64,000 nucleotides of DNA, taken from Rhizobium viscosum. GTDB lineage: Bacteria > Pseudomonadota > Alphaproteobacteria > Rhizobiales > Rhizobiaceae. The stretch lies in the NCBI RefSeq assembly GCF_014873945.1, contig NZ_JADBEC010000001.1, positions 2,212,001 to 2,276,000 of the forward strand, in the 5' to 3' direction. This document shows, in pieces, positions 8,500-18,700 of this stretch; within the stretch, counting starts at the first letter, position 1; every line of letters begins with the position of its first letter. Under the pieces are notes generated by a model. The model was given only the letters and a program-made list of their open reading frames with translations, had not been told where the DNA came from and made no database searches. The position numbers and the translations under genes were made by a program.

Positions 8500-10158
8500 A
8501 TGACTGCAGCGGATACAAGTTCAGGCGGAATTCTGGCAGGCGCGGGCCTGCTGGATCGCGAAAGGATCATCGCAAGGCCCGGCTTCAATCGGTGGCTCGT
8601 ACCGCCGGCCGCGCTCGCCATCCATCTTTGCATCGGCATGGCCTATGGCTTCAGCGTGTTCTGGCTGCCGCTGTCAAAATCCCTCGGCGTTACCGCTTCG
8701 ACGGCCTGCCCGGATCTGACGCTTGTATCGGCGCTCTTCACCACGACATGCGATTGGCGCGTTGCCGACCTCGGCTGGATCTATACGCTCTTCTTCGTGC
8801 TGCTCGGTTCGTCCGCTGCCATCTGGGGCGGCTGGCTGGAGCGGGTCGGTCCGCGAAAGGCGGGCGTCGTCTCGGCCTGCTGCTGGTGCGGCGGCATCAT
8901 GATCGCGGCTTTCGGCGTCATTTCGCATCAGCTCTGGATCATGTGGATCGGCGCTGGCGTGATCGGCGGCATCGGCCTTGGTCTCGGCTACATTTCACCG
9001 GTTTCGACGCTCATCAAATGGTTTCCGGACCGACGCGGCATGGCAACCGGCATGGCGATCATGGGCTTCGGTGGCGGTGCAATGATCGGCGCTCCGCTGG
9101 CCAACTTGCTGATGAACAGCTTCAAGACGGATACGTCCGTCGGCGTCTGGCAGACCTTCCTCGTCATGGCGGCCATCTATTTCGTCTTCATGATCGGCGG
9201 TGCCTTCGGCTACCGTATTCCGCCGGTCGGCTGGCGTCCGGAAGGCTGGACGCCGCCTGCCGCCAAAAGCACGATGATCACCACCAAACACGTGCATCTG
9301 CGCGATGCCCACAAGACGAAGCAGTTCTGGCTGATCTGGGCGGTGCTCTGCCTCAACGTGTCGGCTGGTATCGGCGTCATCGGCATGGCTTCGCCGATGC
9401 TGCAGGAAATCTTCGCCGGTTCGCTGATTGGGCTGCCGGATGTCGGCTTTGCGCAGCTTGATGCCAGTCAGAAGGCGTCGATTGCGACGATTGCTGCCGG
9501 CTTTGCCGGTCTGCTCTCGCTCTTCAACATCGGCGGGCGGTTCTTCTGGGCTTCGCTGTCCGACAAGATCGGCCGCAAGAATACCTATTATACTTTCTTC
9601 ATCCTCGGCATCGTGCTCTATGCCGCGGCTCCGACACTGGCAGATATGGGCAACAAGGCTCTCTTCGTGCTTGCCTTCGGTATCATCCTGTCGATGTATG
9701 GCGGTGGCTTCGCGACTATCCCCGCCTATCTCGCCGATATCTTCGGCACGCAGTTCGTCGGCGCGATCCACGGCCGCCTGCTAACGGCCTGGGCAACAGC
9801 CGGCATCGTCGGGCCCGTTGTCGTCAACTATATCCGCGAAGCACAGATCGCTGCTGGCGTGGCGCCCGGACCGGCGCTCTATACCGGTACGATGTACATT
9901 CTCGCCTGCATGCTGGCGCTCGGCCTGATCGCCAATGCGTTCGTCCGGCCGCTCTCCGACAAATGGTTCATGTCGGATGATGAAGTCGCTGCACTTCAGG
10001 CGAGGAGCGCTGCGGCCAATGCCGGCCCCACAGGCTCTTTCGGCATTGGCACGGGCGGTCTCGACGCCAAGGCGGCGCTTGCCTGGGCTGTGGTCGGCAT
10101 TCCGCTGCTCTGGGGCGTCTGGGTGACGCTGAAGGCGACCCTGGCATTGTTCGGCTAA
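8500..10158 (+). CDS. MFS transporter of the oxalate/formate antiporter (OFA) family
   Basis: A 552-residue inner-membrane carrier with about 12 hydrophobic segments and an extra internal region. The N-terminal IHLCIGMAYGFSVFWLPL and the cytoplasmic-loop motif WFPDRRGMATGMAIMGFGGG are typical of the OFA/OxlT branch. AAGGAGGAG sits 6 bases before the ATG at 8500; an upstream TTG at 8494 lies too close to it. The gene follows fdsD by 91 bp with no terminator between, so it may bring formate, oxalate or a related acid to the dehydrogenase. The substrate is inferred from family and position only. Two strong hairpins follow the stop codon. Confidence 0.88.
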   Translation: MTAADTSSGGILAGAGLLDRERIIARPGFNRWLVPPAALAIHLCIGMAYGFSVFWLPLSKSLGVTASTACPDLTLVSALFTTTCDWRVADLGWIYTLFFVLLGSSAAIWGGWLERVGPRKAGVVSACCWCGGIMIAAFGVISHQLWIMWIGAGVIGGIGLGLGYISPVSTLIKWFPDRRGMATGMAIMGFGGGAMIGAPLANLLMNSFKTDTSVGVWQTFLVMAAIYFVFMIGGAFGYRIPPVGWRPEGWTPPAAKSTMITTKHVHLRDAHKTKQFWLIWAVLCLNVSAGIGVIGMASPMLQEIFAGSLIGLPDVGFAQLDASQKASIATIAAGFAGLLSLFNIGGRFFWASLSDKIGRKNTYYTFFILGIVLYAAAPTLADMGNKALFVLAFGIILSMYGGGFATIPAYLADIFGTQFVGAIHGRLLTAWATAGIVGPVVVNYIREAQIAAGVAPGPALYTGTMYILACMLALGLIANAFVRPLSDKWFMSDDEVAALQARSAAANAGPTGSFGIGTGGLDAKAALAWAVVGIPLLWGVWVTLKATLALFG

Positions 10159-10179
10159 CAGCTCCCTTGCGGGAGCTGT
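10158..10179 (+). terminator. First hairpin after the fds/MFS operon
   Basis: A perfect 9-bp stem, ACAGCTCCC with GGGAGCTGT, and a TTGC loop. It begins at the last base of the MFS stop codon. There is no T-run, so it may stabilise the 3' end while the next hairpin terminates. Confidence 0.55.
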
Positions 10180-10202
10180 AGGGAGATTGGAGTTGGAGGA
10201 GA

Positions 10203-10235
10203 CCGGGCGGGAGGCCTGCTTCCCGCCCGGTTTTT
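10203..10235 (+). terminator. Rho-independent terminator of the fds/MFS operon
   Basis: A 10-bp GC-rich perfect stem, CCGGGCGGGA (10203-10212) with TCCCGCCCGG (10221-10230), followed by TTTTT. This is a textbook intrinsic terminator for rightward transcription. Confidence 0.9.
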
Positions 10236-10408
10236 AGGAGGATCAGTTCATTTGCAGGAACAATCTTGCAAAGCTTAACGAGGCTGGCGTCGAAACCGCT
10301 CGTCTCCAACGACATCGTGACAGCGAACCTCCGGTACACAACGAGAGCTTGAACAACAAAAACCGCCCTTGTGGGGCGGTTCCTCGTTCATGTCATATCG
10401 CGAAGCGA

Positions 10409-10885
10409 TCAGGCGGCCAGTTCGTCCGTCTCATTTTCCTTGAACATCTTTGCAAGGTTCAGGAAGCAGATCATGCCGTTTTCGGAAGCGATGATACCTT
10501 CACAGAAGGCACGGTCGAAGGAAGCGGTTACTTCCGGAACGGGCTGCACATGGCTGGAAGAAATCGTCAGGATGTCGGAAACACGATCAACCAGCATGCC
10601 GATGACCATATTATGCACTTCGGCGACGACAATGGCGCTACGCTCATTGGCGACAGTGCTCTTCATGCCGAGCTTATAGGCGAGGTCGATGATCGGGATG
10701 ACCGAACCGCGCAGATTCATGACACCGATGACATCTGCCGGAGAGTGCGGGATCGGCGTCGACGGTGCCCAACCGCGGATTTCGCGGATGGTCGTGGTCT
10801 TCACGCAAAACTCCTGATCATGCAGGCGGAAGGCAATGATTTCGAGCGTATCGCCGCTGAAGCTAGTGGAATTGATCGTGGCCAT
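10409..10885 (-). CDS. cheW: CheW-type chemotaxis coupling protein
   Basis: A 158-residue single CheW domain (IIAFRLHDQEFCV, then VIGVMNLRGSVIPIIDLAYKLG) that should link chemoreceptors to a CheA kinase. Its ATG overlaps the stop codon of the chemoreceptor gene upstream (TAATG on the minus strand), so the two are translationally coupled and probably act together. No cheA, cheY or cheB lies nearby, so this is an orphan pair that must use a kinase encoded elsewhere. The longer reading starting at 10900 would extend into the receptor gene and is less likely. Confidence 0.9.
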   Translation of the reverse strand: MATINSTSFSGDTLEIIAFRLHDQEFCVKTTTIREIRGWAPSTPIPHSPADVIGVMNLRGSVIPIIDLAYKLGMKSTVANERSAIVVAEVHNMVIGMLVDRVSDILTISSSHVQPVPEVTASFDRAFCEGIIASENGMICFLNLAKMFKENETDELAA

Positions 10886-12675
10886 TAGAATTCTTCCCAA
10901 CTGTCATAAGCCAGGGCAGAAGCGGATGCGCCACCATTGGCGCGGACGAGCTTTGCCTTCACACCACGCGATGGCTTTGCACTTGGCGAAGCATCGTTAC
11001 GGTTATCGATGACATTAACGGAAGAGTGTTGCCCAAATCTAAATTGTGAGACGAGATTGCGAAGGTTTTCAGTCTCGGACGAAAGCCGTGCGCTCGCCGC
11101 TGTCGTCTCCTCCACCATGGCGGCATTCTGCTGTGTGCCCTGATCCATAATGTTGACGGCCTTGTTGATTTCGACAAGCCCGGTCGATTGTTCGCGCGAG
11201 GATTCGACGATCGCCGTGACGTTGACGTCGATGTTGCCGACCTGGGTGACGATCTGTTCCAGCGCCTGGCCGGTCTGGCCGACAAGCTCGACACCGCTTT
11301 TCACATGCTCCGAGGAGGTGGTAATGAGCGCCTTGATCTCCTTGGCGGCGCCGGCCGAGCGCTGTGCAAGTTCACGCACCTCCTGGGCGACGACGGCAAA
11401 ACCCTTGCCGGCCTCGCCGGCGCGCGCTGCCTCGACGCCGGCGTTCAGCGCCAGCAGGTTGGTCTGGAAGGCGATCTCGTCGATGACGCCGATGATATTG
11501 CTGATCTCGCGCGAGGATTTCTCGATCTGGCCCATGGCGTCGACCGCCTTGCGGACGATGCTGCCGGAATGTTCCGCACCGCGTTTCGTTTCCGCAACGA
11601 GGCCGCCCGCATCGGCGGCGCGTCTGGCGCTGTCGGCAACGGTCTGCGTGATTTCATCGAGTGCGGCAGCGGTTTCCTCGACGGTCGCAGCCTGCTGTTC
11701 GGTGCGTTTGGATAGCACGTCGGCGGCTTCCTTCGTTTCGCGCGCACCGCTGGCGATCGCCTCGGCATTGACGAGGACCGTGCGCATCGCGCTGCCGAGC
11801 TTGTCGATCGCGGCGTTGAAATCGGTCCGGACCTTCTCCAGCGCGGGCGGGAAAGGGTTTTCGACCCGCTTCGTCAGATCGCCCTCGGCAAGCGCGGTCA
11901 GGCCGGTTGCAAGATCATCGACGGCACGGACGCGTTCGGTGACGTCGGTCGCGAATTTGACGACCTTGAAGATGCGGCCGCTCATGTCAAAGATAGGATT
12001 ATAGGATGCCTGGATCCAGACGACTTTGCCGCCCTTGCCGATACGCAGAAATTCCTCTGCGACGAACTGGCCGGCGGCAAGCTTCTTCCAGAATTCCTTG
12101 TAGGCTTCGGAGCGCACATAGGCCGGTTCGCAGAACATACTGTGGTGCTTGCCGCGGATTTCCTCTTGCCGGTAACCCATGACCGAGAGGAAATTGTCGT
12201 TCGCCTGCAGGATCTCGCCATCCGGCGTGAACTCGATGACGGCCTGAGCCCGCGAGAGGGCCGCGATCTTGCCTTCGGCATCGGCTGCCTTCAGCTTGGC
12301 GGCGGTCACGTCGCTTGCCAGCTTGACGATCTTGTAGGGTTTGCCGCCCGACATCAGCGGGTTGTAGCTCGCCTGGATCCAGACCTCACGACCGTCCTTG
12401 CCGATGCGCTTGTATTCACCGGCATCGAATTCGCCCCTGCCGAGCTTCTGCCAGAATTCCCGGTAGCCAGGTGAGGCGACGTAGTCGGGTTCACAGAAAA
12501 TACTGTGGTGTCTGCCAACGATCTCGCTGAGTTTGTAGCCCAGGGCCTGGCAGAAATTCTCATTAGCGTTCAGAATATTTCCCTGCGGGTCAAATTCGAT
12601 TGTAGCCTGCGATTTCATGAGTGCGGTGACGATGGCCCGCGAGTCCAGTGTCCCGCCCAGCGAAAACAACGACAT
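10885..12675 (-). CDS. Cytoplasmic methyl-accepting chemotaxis protein with two PAS domains
   Basis: About 596 residues with no membrane segment, so a soluble chemoreceptor. Two successive PAS domains are near-duplicates: each contains IEFxPxGxIxxANxNFxxxxGY and HHSxFCEPxYV, and each ends with VWIQASYNPxxxxxGxxxKxVKxAxDVT. A short HAMP-like stretch and the signalling hairpin (IIGVIDEIAFQTNLLALNAG) follow. The last residues, DSWEEF, fit the xWxxF tether that recruits CheR/CheB methylation enzymes. PAS domains of this kind may bind haem or flavin and sense oxygen or redox state. I prefer the Met at 12675; a TTG reading from 12771 adds 32 residues without family support. Confidence 0.88.
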   Translation of the reverse strand: MSLFSLGGTLDSRAIVTALMKSQATIEFDPQGNILNANENFCQALGYKLSEIVGRHHSIFCEPDYVASPGYREFWQKLGRGEFDAGEYKRIGKDGREVWIQASYNPLMSGGKPYKIVKLASDVTAAKLKAADAEGKIAALSRAQAVIEFTPDGEILQANDNFLSVMGYRQEEIRGKHHSMFCEPAYVRSEAYKEFWKKLAAGQFVAEEFLRIGKGGKVVWIQASYNPIFDMSGRIFKVVKFATDVTERVRAVDDLATGLTALAEGDLTKRVENPFPPALEKVRTDFNAAIDKLGSAMRTVLVNAEAIASGARETKEAADVLSKRTEQQAATVEETAAALDEITQTVADSARRAADAGGLVAETKRGAEHSGSIVRKAVDAMGQIEKSSREISNIIGVIDEIAFQTNLLALNAGVEAARAGEAGKGFAVVAQEVRELAQRSAGAAKEIKALITTSSEHVKSGVELVGQTGQALEQIVTQVGNIDVNVTAIVESSREQSTGLVEINKAVNIMDQGTQQNAAMVEETTAASARLSSETENLRNLVSQFRFGQHSSVNVIDNRNDASPSAKPSRGVKAKLVRANGGASASALAYDSWEEF

Positions 12676-13022
12676 GTCAAAATCCGATCTCTTCTCTTTG
12701 GCGGTCGGCCGCTGTCGGGTGATCGGATTCAAGCTATGCCGAATCTGCATGGGCTGCAGTATATCCGTCAATACTTAAGCCCGACCTGCCTCGCATGTGA
12801 CGGCGGAGCAGCATCAATTGTTTATAAATACGGCCCCAAAGTCCCGAGGCACGTGATGTTTTTGAATTGCAGTATTTAAGTATGATTATTTCGGTTAATG
12901 ATGCGTAACCGGACGTTCGATAGAATTGAAATAACGCAGCTTTCCTCACGATTTCGGAAGAAAAATTCGCGCATATTCGAAAGTAATGGATTAGTGATTG
13001 CAGAAATATATTACGCTTTACT
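12676..13022. other. AT-rich intergenic region between the chemoreceptor gene and rocD
   Basis: 347 bp without a supported gene. It is visibly more AT-rich than its surroundings and holds the leader of the chemoreceptor gene and the 3' side of rocD. It contains a 6-bp inverted repeat, CGGTTA and TAACCG, around 12892-12911. No terminator with a T-run was seen for rocD. Confidence 0.6.
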
Positions 13023-14222
13023 TTAGGTGAGGGTTTTTTCGATCTGCTCTACCGCCCAATCCACCTGTTCCTTATCGATGACGAGTGGTGGCGCAAAGCG
13101 AATCGTATGGTCGTGCGTATCCTTGGCGAGAAGCCCCAGATCCTTCAGTGCATAGCAATATTGCCGGGCACCACCGGCCTCCGGCTCCAATTCGACCGCG
13201 AGCATCAGGCCGCGGCCGCGCACATCCTTGACGATGTTGGAGCGAATCGAGCGCAGACCTTCGAGGAAGTAGTCGCCCATCGTCTCGGCGTTCTCGATCA
13301 TTCCTTCTTCAGTCAGCACCTTCAGCGCGGCGCGGGCGACCGCACAGGCCAGCGGGTTGCCGCCGAAGGTCGAGCCATGCTGGCCGGGCTTGAGCACACC
13401 GAGGACTTCCGAATTCGAAAGCACGGCTGAAACCGGATAAAAGCCGCCGGAAAGCGCCTTGCCGATGAGCGTTACGTCGGCTTCGATACCTTCATGTTCT
13501 TCGGCGAGCAGCTTGCCGGTGCGCCCAAGGCCGGTCTGGATTTCGTCGAGGATGAGCGTGACGTTGTTTGCCGTGCAGAGTTCGCGCACGCGGGTGAAAT
13601 AACCGGCCGGGGGAATGATGACGCCAGCCTCGCCCTGGATCGGCTCGATCAGTGCTGCGACGGTATTGGCGTTGATGGCCGCCGCGAAGGCCTCTGCATC
13701 ACCGAAGGGAACGATGCGGAAGCCTGGCGTATAAGGCCCGAAGCCGGTCCGAGCGTCGGGGTCAGTCGAGAAGCTGATGATGCTCAGCGTGCGGCCGTGG
13801 AAATTGTTGGCGCAGACGATGATCTCCGCCTTACCCTCCGGGACGCCCTTCACCTCGTAGCCCCACTTGCGGACCGCCTTGATGGCGGTCTCGACGGCTT
13901 CCGCGCCCGAGTTCATCGGCAGGATCTTGTGGGAGCCGGTCAGCGCGGCCAGCTCCTCGTAGAGATAGGCCAACTGGTCGTTGCGGAAGGCGCGCGAGGT
14001 GAGTGTCAGGCGGCTTGCCTGCTCGACCATGGCGGCAAGGATCTTCGGATGGCAATGGCCCTGGTTGACGGCAGAATAGGCCGAGAGGCAATCGAGGTAG
14101 CGCTTGCCATCCGTGTCCCAGACATGAACACCTTCACCCCGCGTCAGCACGACATCAAGCGGCTTGTAGTTATTGGCTCCAAGACGCTGTTCGGTGGCGA
14201 TGAGGTTCGACGAGATGTTCAT
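13023..14222 (-). CDS. rocD: Ornithine aminotransferase
   Basis: Pyridoxal-phosphate enzyme converting ornithine and 2-oxoglutarate to glutamate semialdehyde and glutamate. The 399 residues show the class-III aminotransferase signature: [13 protein letters not shown] at 225-237 and the PLP lysine K255 in [15 protein letters not shown]. Acetylornithine aminotransferase is the main alternative, but position 13 bp downstream of arginase makes the catabolic RocD role the best reading: arginine to ornithine to glutamate. Confidence 0.92.
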   Translation of the reverse strand: MNISSNLIATEQRLGANNYKPLDVVLTRGEGVHVWDTDGKRYLDCLSAYSAVNQGHCHPKILAAMVEQASRLTLTSRAFRNDQLAYLYEELAALTGSHKILPMNSGAEAVETAIKAVRKWGYEVKGVPEGKAEIIVCANNFHGRTLSIISFSTDPDARTGFGPYTPGFRIVPFGDAEAFAAAINANTVAALIEPIQGEAGVIIPPAGYFTRVRELCTANNVTLILDEIQTGLGRTGKLLAEEHEGIEADVTLIGKALSGGFYPVSAVLSNSEVLGVLKPGQHGSTFGGNPLACAVARAALKVLTEEGMIENAETMGDYFLEGLRSIRSNIVKDVRGRGLMLAVELEPEAGGARQYCYALKDLGLLAKDTHDHTIRFAPPLVIDKEQVDWAVEQIEKTLT

Positions 14223-14235
14223 GGCCGGTGCTCCC

Positions 14236-15171
14236 TTATGCGGCGCGTGTAGGACGATCGAAGATACGGCGGCCGAAGAGGCTTGCCGTCATCTCCACCA
14301 TGATGCGGGCGCTCTTGCCGCGATCATCAAGGAAAGGATTGAGTTCGACGAGGTCGAGCGAGGAGACGAGGCCGCTGTCGGACAGCATCTCCATGATAAG
14401 GTGAGCTTCGCGGAAGGTGGCGCCGCCGGGAACGGTGGTGCCGACGCCGGGCGCAAAATCCGGATCGAGGAAATCAACGTCGAAGCTGACATGCAGCAGG
14501 CCGTTTGCCTTCTCGATCGTTTCCAGGATCTGGCGGAGGATCACAGCCACGCCCTGTTCGTCGAGCGAGCGCATGTCGAAGACGTTGACGCCGTGCTTGC
14601 GGATTTCGACTCGCTCGGAGGCATCGACTGAGCGGATGCCCACCTGGAAGATCTTCTTGGGATCTACGAGTGCGCGGTCCTTCGGCAGGATTTCGGCAAA
14701 ATCCGCCAGACCGCAGAAGAAGGCGACGGGCATGCCGTGAATATTGCCTGACGGCGAGGTCTCGGGCGTATTGAAATCCGAATGGGCGTCAAGCCACAGC
14801 ACGAAGAGCGGGCGGTCCTTTTCGGCGGCATAACGCGCCATGCCGGAGACGCTGCCCATGGAAAGGCTGTGGTCTCCGCCGAGGATCAGCGGGAAATGGC
14901 CGGCTTTCGCCGCATCATAGGTGGCTGCTTCGAGCGCACGCGTATAGGCGCCGACGATGCGGAGATTATGCGCTTTCGGGTGATTGGGGAGATCCCTGGC
15001 CGGGACGATGCTGAGATCGCCCGTATCGACAACAGTGTGGCCGAGATCGCTAAGCGCCTTATCGACACCCGCAATGCGCAACGCTGTCGGTCCCATGCCC
15101 GCACCTCTGCGGCCGGAGCCCTCTTCAAGGGGAACGCCGATAAGAGCGACAGATCGAGGTTGTACTTCCAT
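14236..15171 (-). CDS. rocF: Arginase
   Basis: Manganese hydrolase splitting arginine to ornithine and urea. The 311-residue protein carries the ureohydrolase metal motifs: GGDHS (H101), [10 protein letters not shown] (D128, H130, D132) and later [11 protein letters not shown] chose the ATG at 15171, which has GGAG about 8 bases upstream; a reading from 15231 adds 20 residues unlike the family. It forms an operon with rocD and is divergent from an Lrp-type regulator, 131 bp away, which probably activates it. Confidence 0.93.
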   Translation of the reverse strand: MEVQPRSVALIGVPLEEGSGRRGAGMGPTALRIAGVDKALSDLGHTVVDTGDLSIVPARDLPNHPKAHNLRIVGAYTRALEAATYDAAKAGHFPLILGGDHSLSMGSVSGMARYAAEKDRPLFVLWLDAHSDFNTPETSPSGNIHGMPVAFFCGLADFAEILPKDRALVDPKKIFQVGIRSVDASERVEIRKHGVNVFDMRSLDEQGVAVILRQILETIEKANGLLHVSFDVDFLDPDFAPGVGTTVPGGATFREAHLIMEMLSDSGLVSSLDLVELNPFLDDRGKSARIMVEMTASLFGRRIFDRPTRAA

Positions 15172-15302
15172 TCCAAGGGCTCCGTTCTGAGGCCTGTTTT
15201 GGCCGATAGTGAGATAAAGTGGCGGCGGCAAATAGATGGAAAAATGTCAGAAATGGATTATGATTGCGCAGATTGATAAAGCTAATTTGACAAAGTGAAA
15301 CC
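15172..15302. promoter_or_regulatory. Divergent control region between rocF and the Lrp-type gene
   Basis: 131 bp separating two divergent start codons, AT-rich in its right half. Lrp-type proteins next to divergent arginine-catabolism genes normally bind here and respond to arginine or ornithine. No perfect palindrome was identified, so individual sites are not called. Confidence 0.5.
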
Positions 15303-15731
15303 ATGGACGATCTCGACAACGAGCTCCTGAGTGCGCTTCGGCACAATGCGCGAATCTCCGTCTCCTCGCTTGCGGCGCTGACGGGGGCTTCGCGGGCGAC
15401 GGTTGCCACGCGCATCGACCGGCTGGTCGAAAACGGCACGATTGCCGGCTTCACCATCCGCACCGGTCACGAGACGCGTTCCGCTGGCGTCCGGGCCATC
15501 GTCATGATCGAAGTGCATGGTAAGCTTGCCGACAAGGTCGCTACCCAATTGCGCGGCTTGCCGCAGGTGCGCGCGCTGCACAGCACCAACGGCAAATGGG
15601 ATTTCGTCGCCGAGCTCGAGGACCGTGACCTCGTCTCCTTCGACGAGACGCTGCGTCGGATACGCCTCTTCGACGGCATCAACACGACCGAAACCAACAT
15701 TTTGCTGAAGACCAGCAAGACGAGCTTTTAG
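15303..15731 (+). CDS. Lrp/AsnC-family transcriptional regulator of arginine catabolism
   Basis: 142 residues: an N-terminal helix-turn-helix (DDLDNELLSALRHNARISVSSLAALTGASRATVATRIDRL) followed by the RAM ligand-binding domain. It is divergent from rocF-rocD. In Agrobacterium and rhizobia the equivalent Lrp protein (OoxR/ArcR-like) activates arginase and ornithine aminotransferase genes in response to arginine. The same job is inferred here from layout. Its stop is 3 bp from that of tamB on the opposite strand. Confidence 0.88.
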   Translation: MDDLDNELLSALRHNARISVSSLAALTGASRATVATRIDRLVENGTIAGFTIRTGHETRSAGVRAIVMIEVHGKLADKVATQLRGLPQVRALHSTNGKWDFVAELEDRDLVSFDETLRRIRLFDGINTTETNILLKTSKTSF

Positions 15732-15734
15732 GCC

Positions 15735-18700
15735 TCAATATTCATGTTCGTAGACGATACCGGCCTCACCTGAGCCATTGCCGCCGGCGGCGCCCCGCAG
15801 CTTCACGCCGCGGCCGACATCCAGATTGATGATTGCCTTGGCGCCGGCTTCTCCGCCCTGCTGCAGCTCGAAATAGGTCCGTTCGTTGAGGTAGCGGCCG
15901 ACACTGACACTGGTCCGGCCCTTCGCGTCCGTGCTGATGTCGAGGTCATCGACGCCGAGCTGGTTGCGCAGTCCCTCGAAGAGCGAGGTCGAGCGATTGC
16001 CGGCGAGCTGGCTGACGGCATCGGCAAGCTGGGCGATCTGCACCGGCGACAGGCGGGACATGGATTGACCGAAGATGAGCTGGGCCAACACTTCGTCCTG
16101 CGGCAGGGCAGGCGACGAGGAGAAGGTGATGGCGGGGTCGGTCGCAAGGCCTGCGACATCCACCGTGAGCGTCGTCGTGCCTGACGTGGACGTGGCCTCC
16201 ATGTCGAGGGCGGGCGTCAGGTCGCCGGCAAAGGTAATGCGGCTGCGATCGGAGAAATCGAGACGACGGTTGAGGATCGTCAGGCGGCCGCGGCGCATGG
16301 TGAAGGCGCCGACAACTTCCGGGACTGAAGCTGAGCCGCGGATCGTGATGTTACCGCCGACCTCTGCATCGATGCCGCGGCCGCGTACAAAGATCTGCGA
16401 GGGTGCATCGAGCTGGATATCCAGCATAATGGTCGACGATTTTTCGCGCGGCGGCTCCTGTCTCCCTTTGTTCTTGAGTTGTGCGAGTACGGCAGGCGGC
16501 GCGTTGATATGGCGAATATCGATCTCACGCAGCGATGTCGGCAACCTTTCAGGAACGGTGATCGAGGCCTTGTCGATGTGAAGCCTGCCGTTCAACGTGG
16601 GGTTAGAAAGCAGCGGTCCTCTCAATCCCAGCATGCCGTCAACCGTTGCGACAACCAGCGTGCCATCGACATAGACCGCTCGGTCCAGGCGGATGGAAAG
16701 ATCAGCGGGGAAGTTGCCGGTAATGCCGACGGAGCCGCTGGCCGAGATCGAGCCGCCGCTTGCGAGCCTGCCGTTCAGCCGCGAAATGACAGCCTGCTGG
16801 CCGTTGAACGTGATGGTCGCGCCGAGGCCTTCGAGGGCGAGGTTGCGGCGCACGTCGATCAGCTTTGCGCCATCCGTGGTGACCGTTCCGTTAATGACGG
16901 GTGCCGCCGTCGTGCCGCTGACTTCCAGGTTCACATTGGCGACGCCTTCGGCAACGAGACCCTGCTGGGCGAGCTGTGCGCCGAGAACGGCGAAGGGGAG
17001 GCTTCCGTTGAAGCGCATCGACATGGCACGGTTGCCAGTCATTGCGAGAGTGCCGCCGCCTTTCAGCGACAATCCGCCGTCGCCGGCAAGGCTGGTGTCG
17101 ACCGTCAGCCTGTTGTCGGCCAGCTTACCGCTTGCGCCAAGGGTGAGTGGGGCAAGGCCGGCGCCCTTCGTTTGGTTCGTTTCGGCATTCTTCCAGTCGA
17201 CCTTGAAATCGACCGAGGGAAGGGGAAGCGATCCCGAGGCAGTCGCTGTCGCGGTAATGGCGCCTTCGGCACCAAGGTTCGGAACGAACCCATTGGCGAC
17301 GGCGGCCGGCAGATTGGTGACATCGGCCTTGGCGTTGACGCCCTTGATAGTCGTTCCGGCTATATCGAGATTGCCCGCGGCCTTCAGCGAGACACCGCCA
17401 TTACCGCTGAGATTGGCATCGAAATCCAGCCGGTCTTTGCTGAGCTTGCCCGAAGCAGCGAGCGTCAGGCCGGAAAGGCCGGCAGTCCTGGTCTGTTTCG
17501 TTCCGGCGTTTTTCCAGTCGATCTTGAAATCGGCGGCGGGGGCGGTGAGCGATCCGGAGGCCGTGGCTGTCGCTGTGATGATGCCCTCGGCTCCAATATC
17601 AGGGACGAACCCATTGGCGACGGCAGCCGGCAGATTGGTGATGTCAGCCTTCGCATCGATGCCCTGGATCGTGGTGCCTGCCAATGCGAGATTGCCGGCG
17701 GCTTTGAGCGAGACGCCACCTTTGCCATTCAAGCTGGCGTCGAAATCCAGACGGTTGCTGACGTATTTTCCCGAGGCGGCTAGCGCCAGGCCGGAAAGAC
17801 CGGCGGTCTTGGTCTGGCGCGTTGCCGCGTTCGTCCAGTCGAGCTTGAAATCGACCACCGGCTCTGTCGGCGTGCCTGAGGTGACGGCAGTGCCGGAGAT
17901 TATGCCCTCGGCGCCAAGACCGGGCACGAAGCCATTGGCGAGGTTTGCGGGCAGGCCGGCAATGTCGGCGTTGACCGCGAGGTCGCGAATGGCGGTGCCG
18001 TCGATCGTCACGCCGCCGTTCGCCTTCAGCAGCGCGCCATTGCTGCTGCCGAGATTGGCGTCGAAATCGACCCTGTTGTTTTCGTATTTGCCGGTAGCTT
18101 TGGCGGAGAGATCGGTGAGGCCGTTGCTCTTTGTCTGGCGCGTTGCCGCATTTACCCAGGCCAGATCGAAGGTGACTGCCGGTGTCGGCAGCGAGCCGGA
18201 GGCCGACGCCTTGCCGGAAATCGTGCCTTCAGCGCCCAGATCGGGAACGAAGCCGTTGGCAAGGCCTGCTGGAAGGTTTGCGAGATCGGCATCGACCTTC
18301 AGATTGCGCACCGCCGTCCCTGCTAGCTCGACATTGCCCATCGCTCTCAGCGACAAGGCCTTCGGTCCGGCGAGATTGGCATCGAAATCGAGTTTCTGGC
18401 CGGCAAACTGGCCGGTTGCCGTAAGGTTCAGCCCGGTCAGGCCGGCGGTCTTGGTGTGCCGTGTCGTGGCGTCCTGCCAGCTGAGCTTGAAATCCGCAGC
18501 CGGAGCGGCAGGCGTCCCTGATACCGAGGCAGTGCCGGAAATCACTCCGCCGGCATCGAGATCCTTCACGAAACCGTTGGCGATATTGGCCGGAACATTC
18601 GCAAGATTTGCGTCGATCTTGATGTCGCCGATCGTGGTTCCGATAATAGCGACATTACCGAGCGCTTTCAGCGATAGTCCACCCTTGCCAGTGAGCGCAG

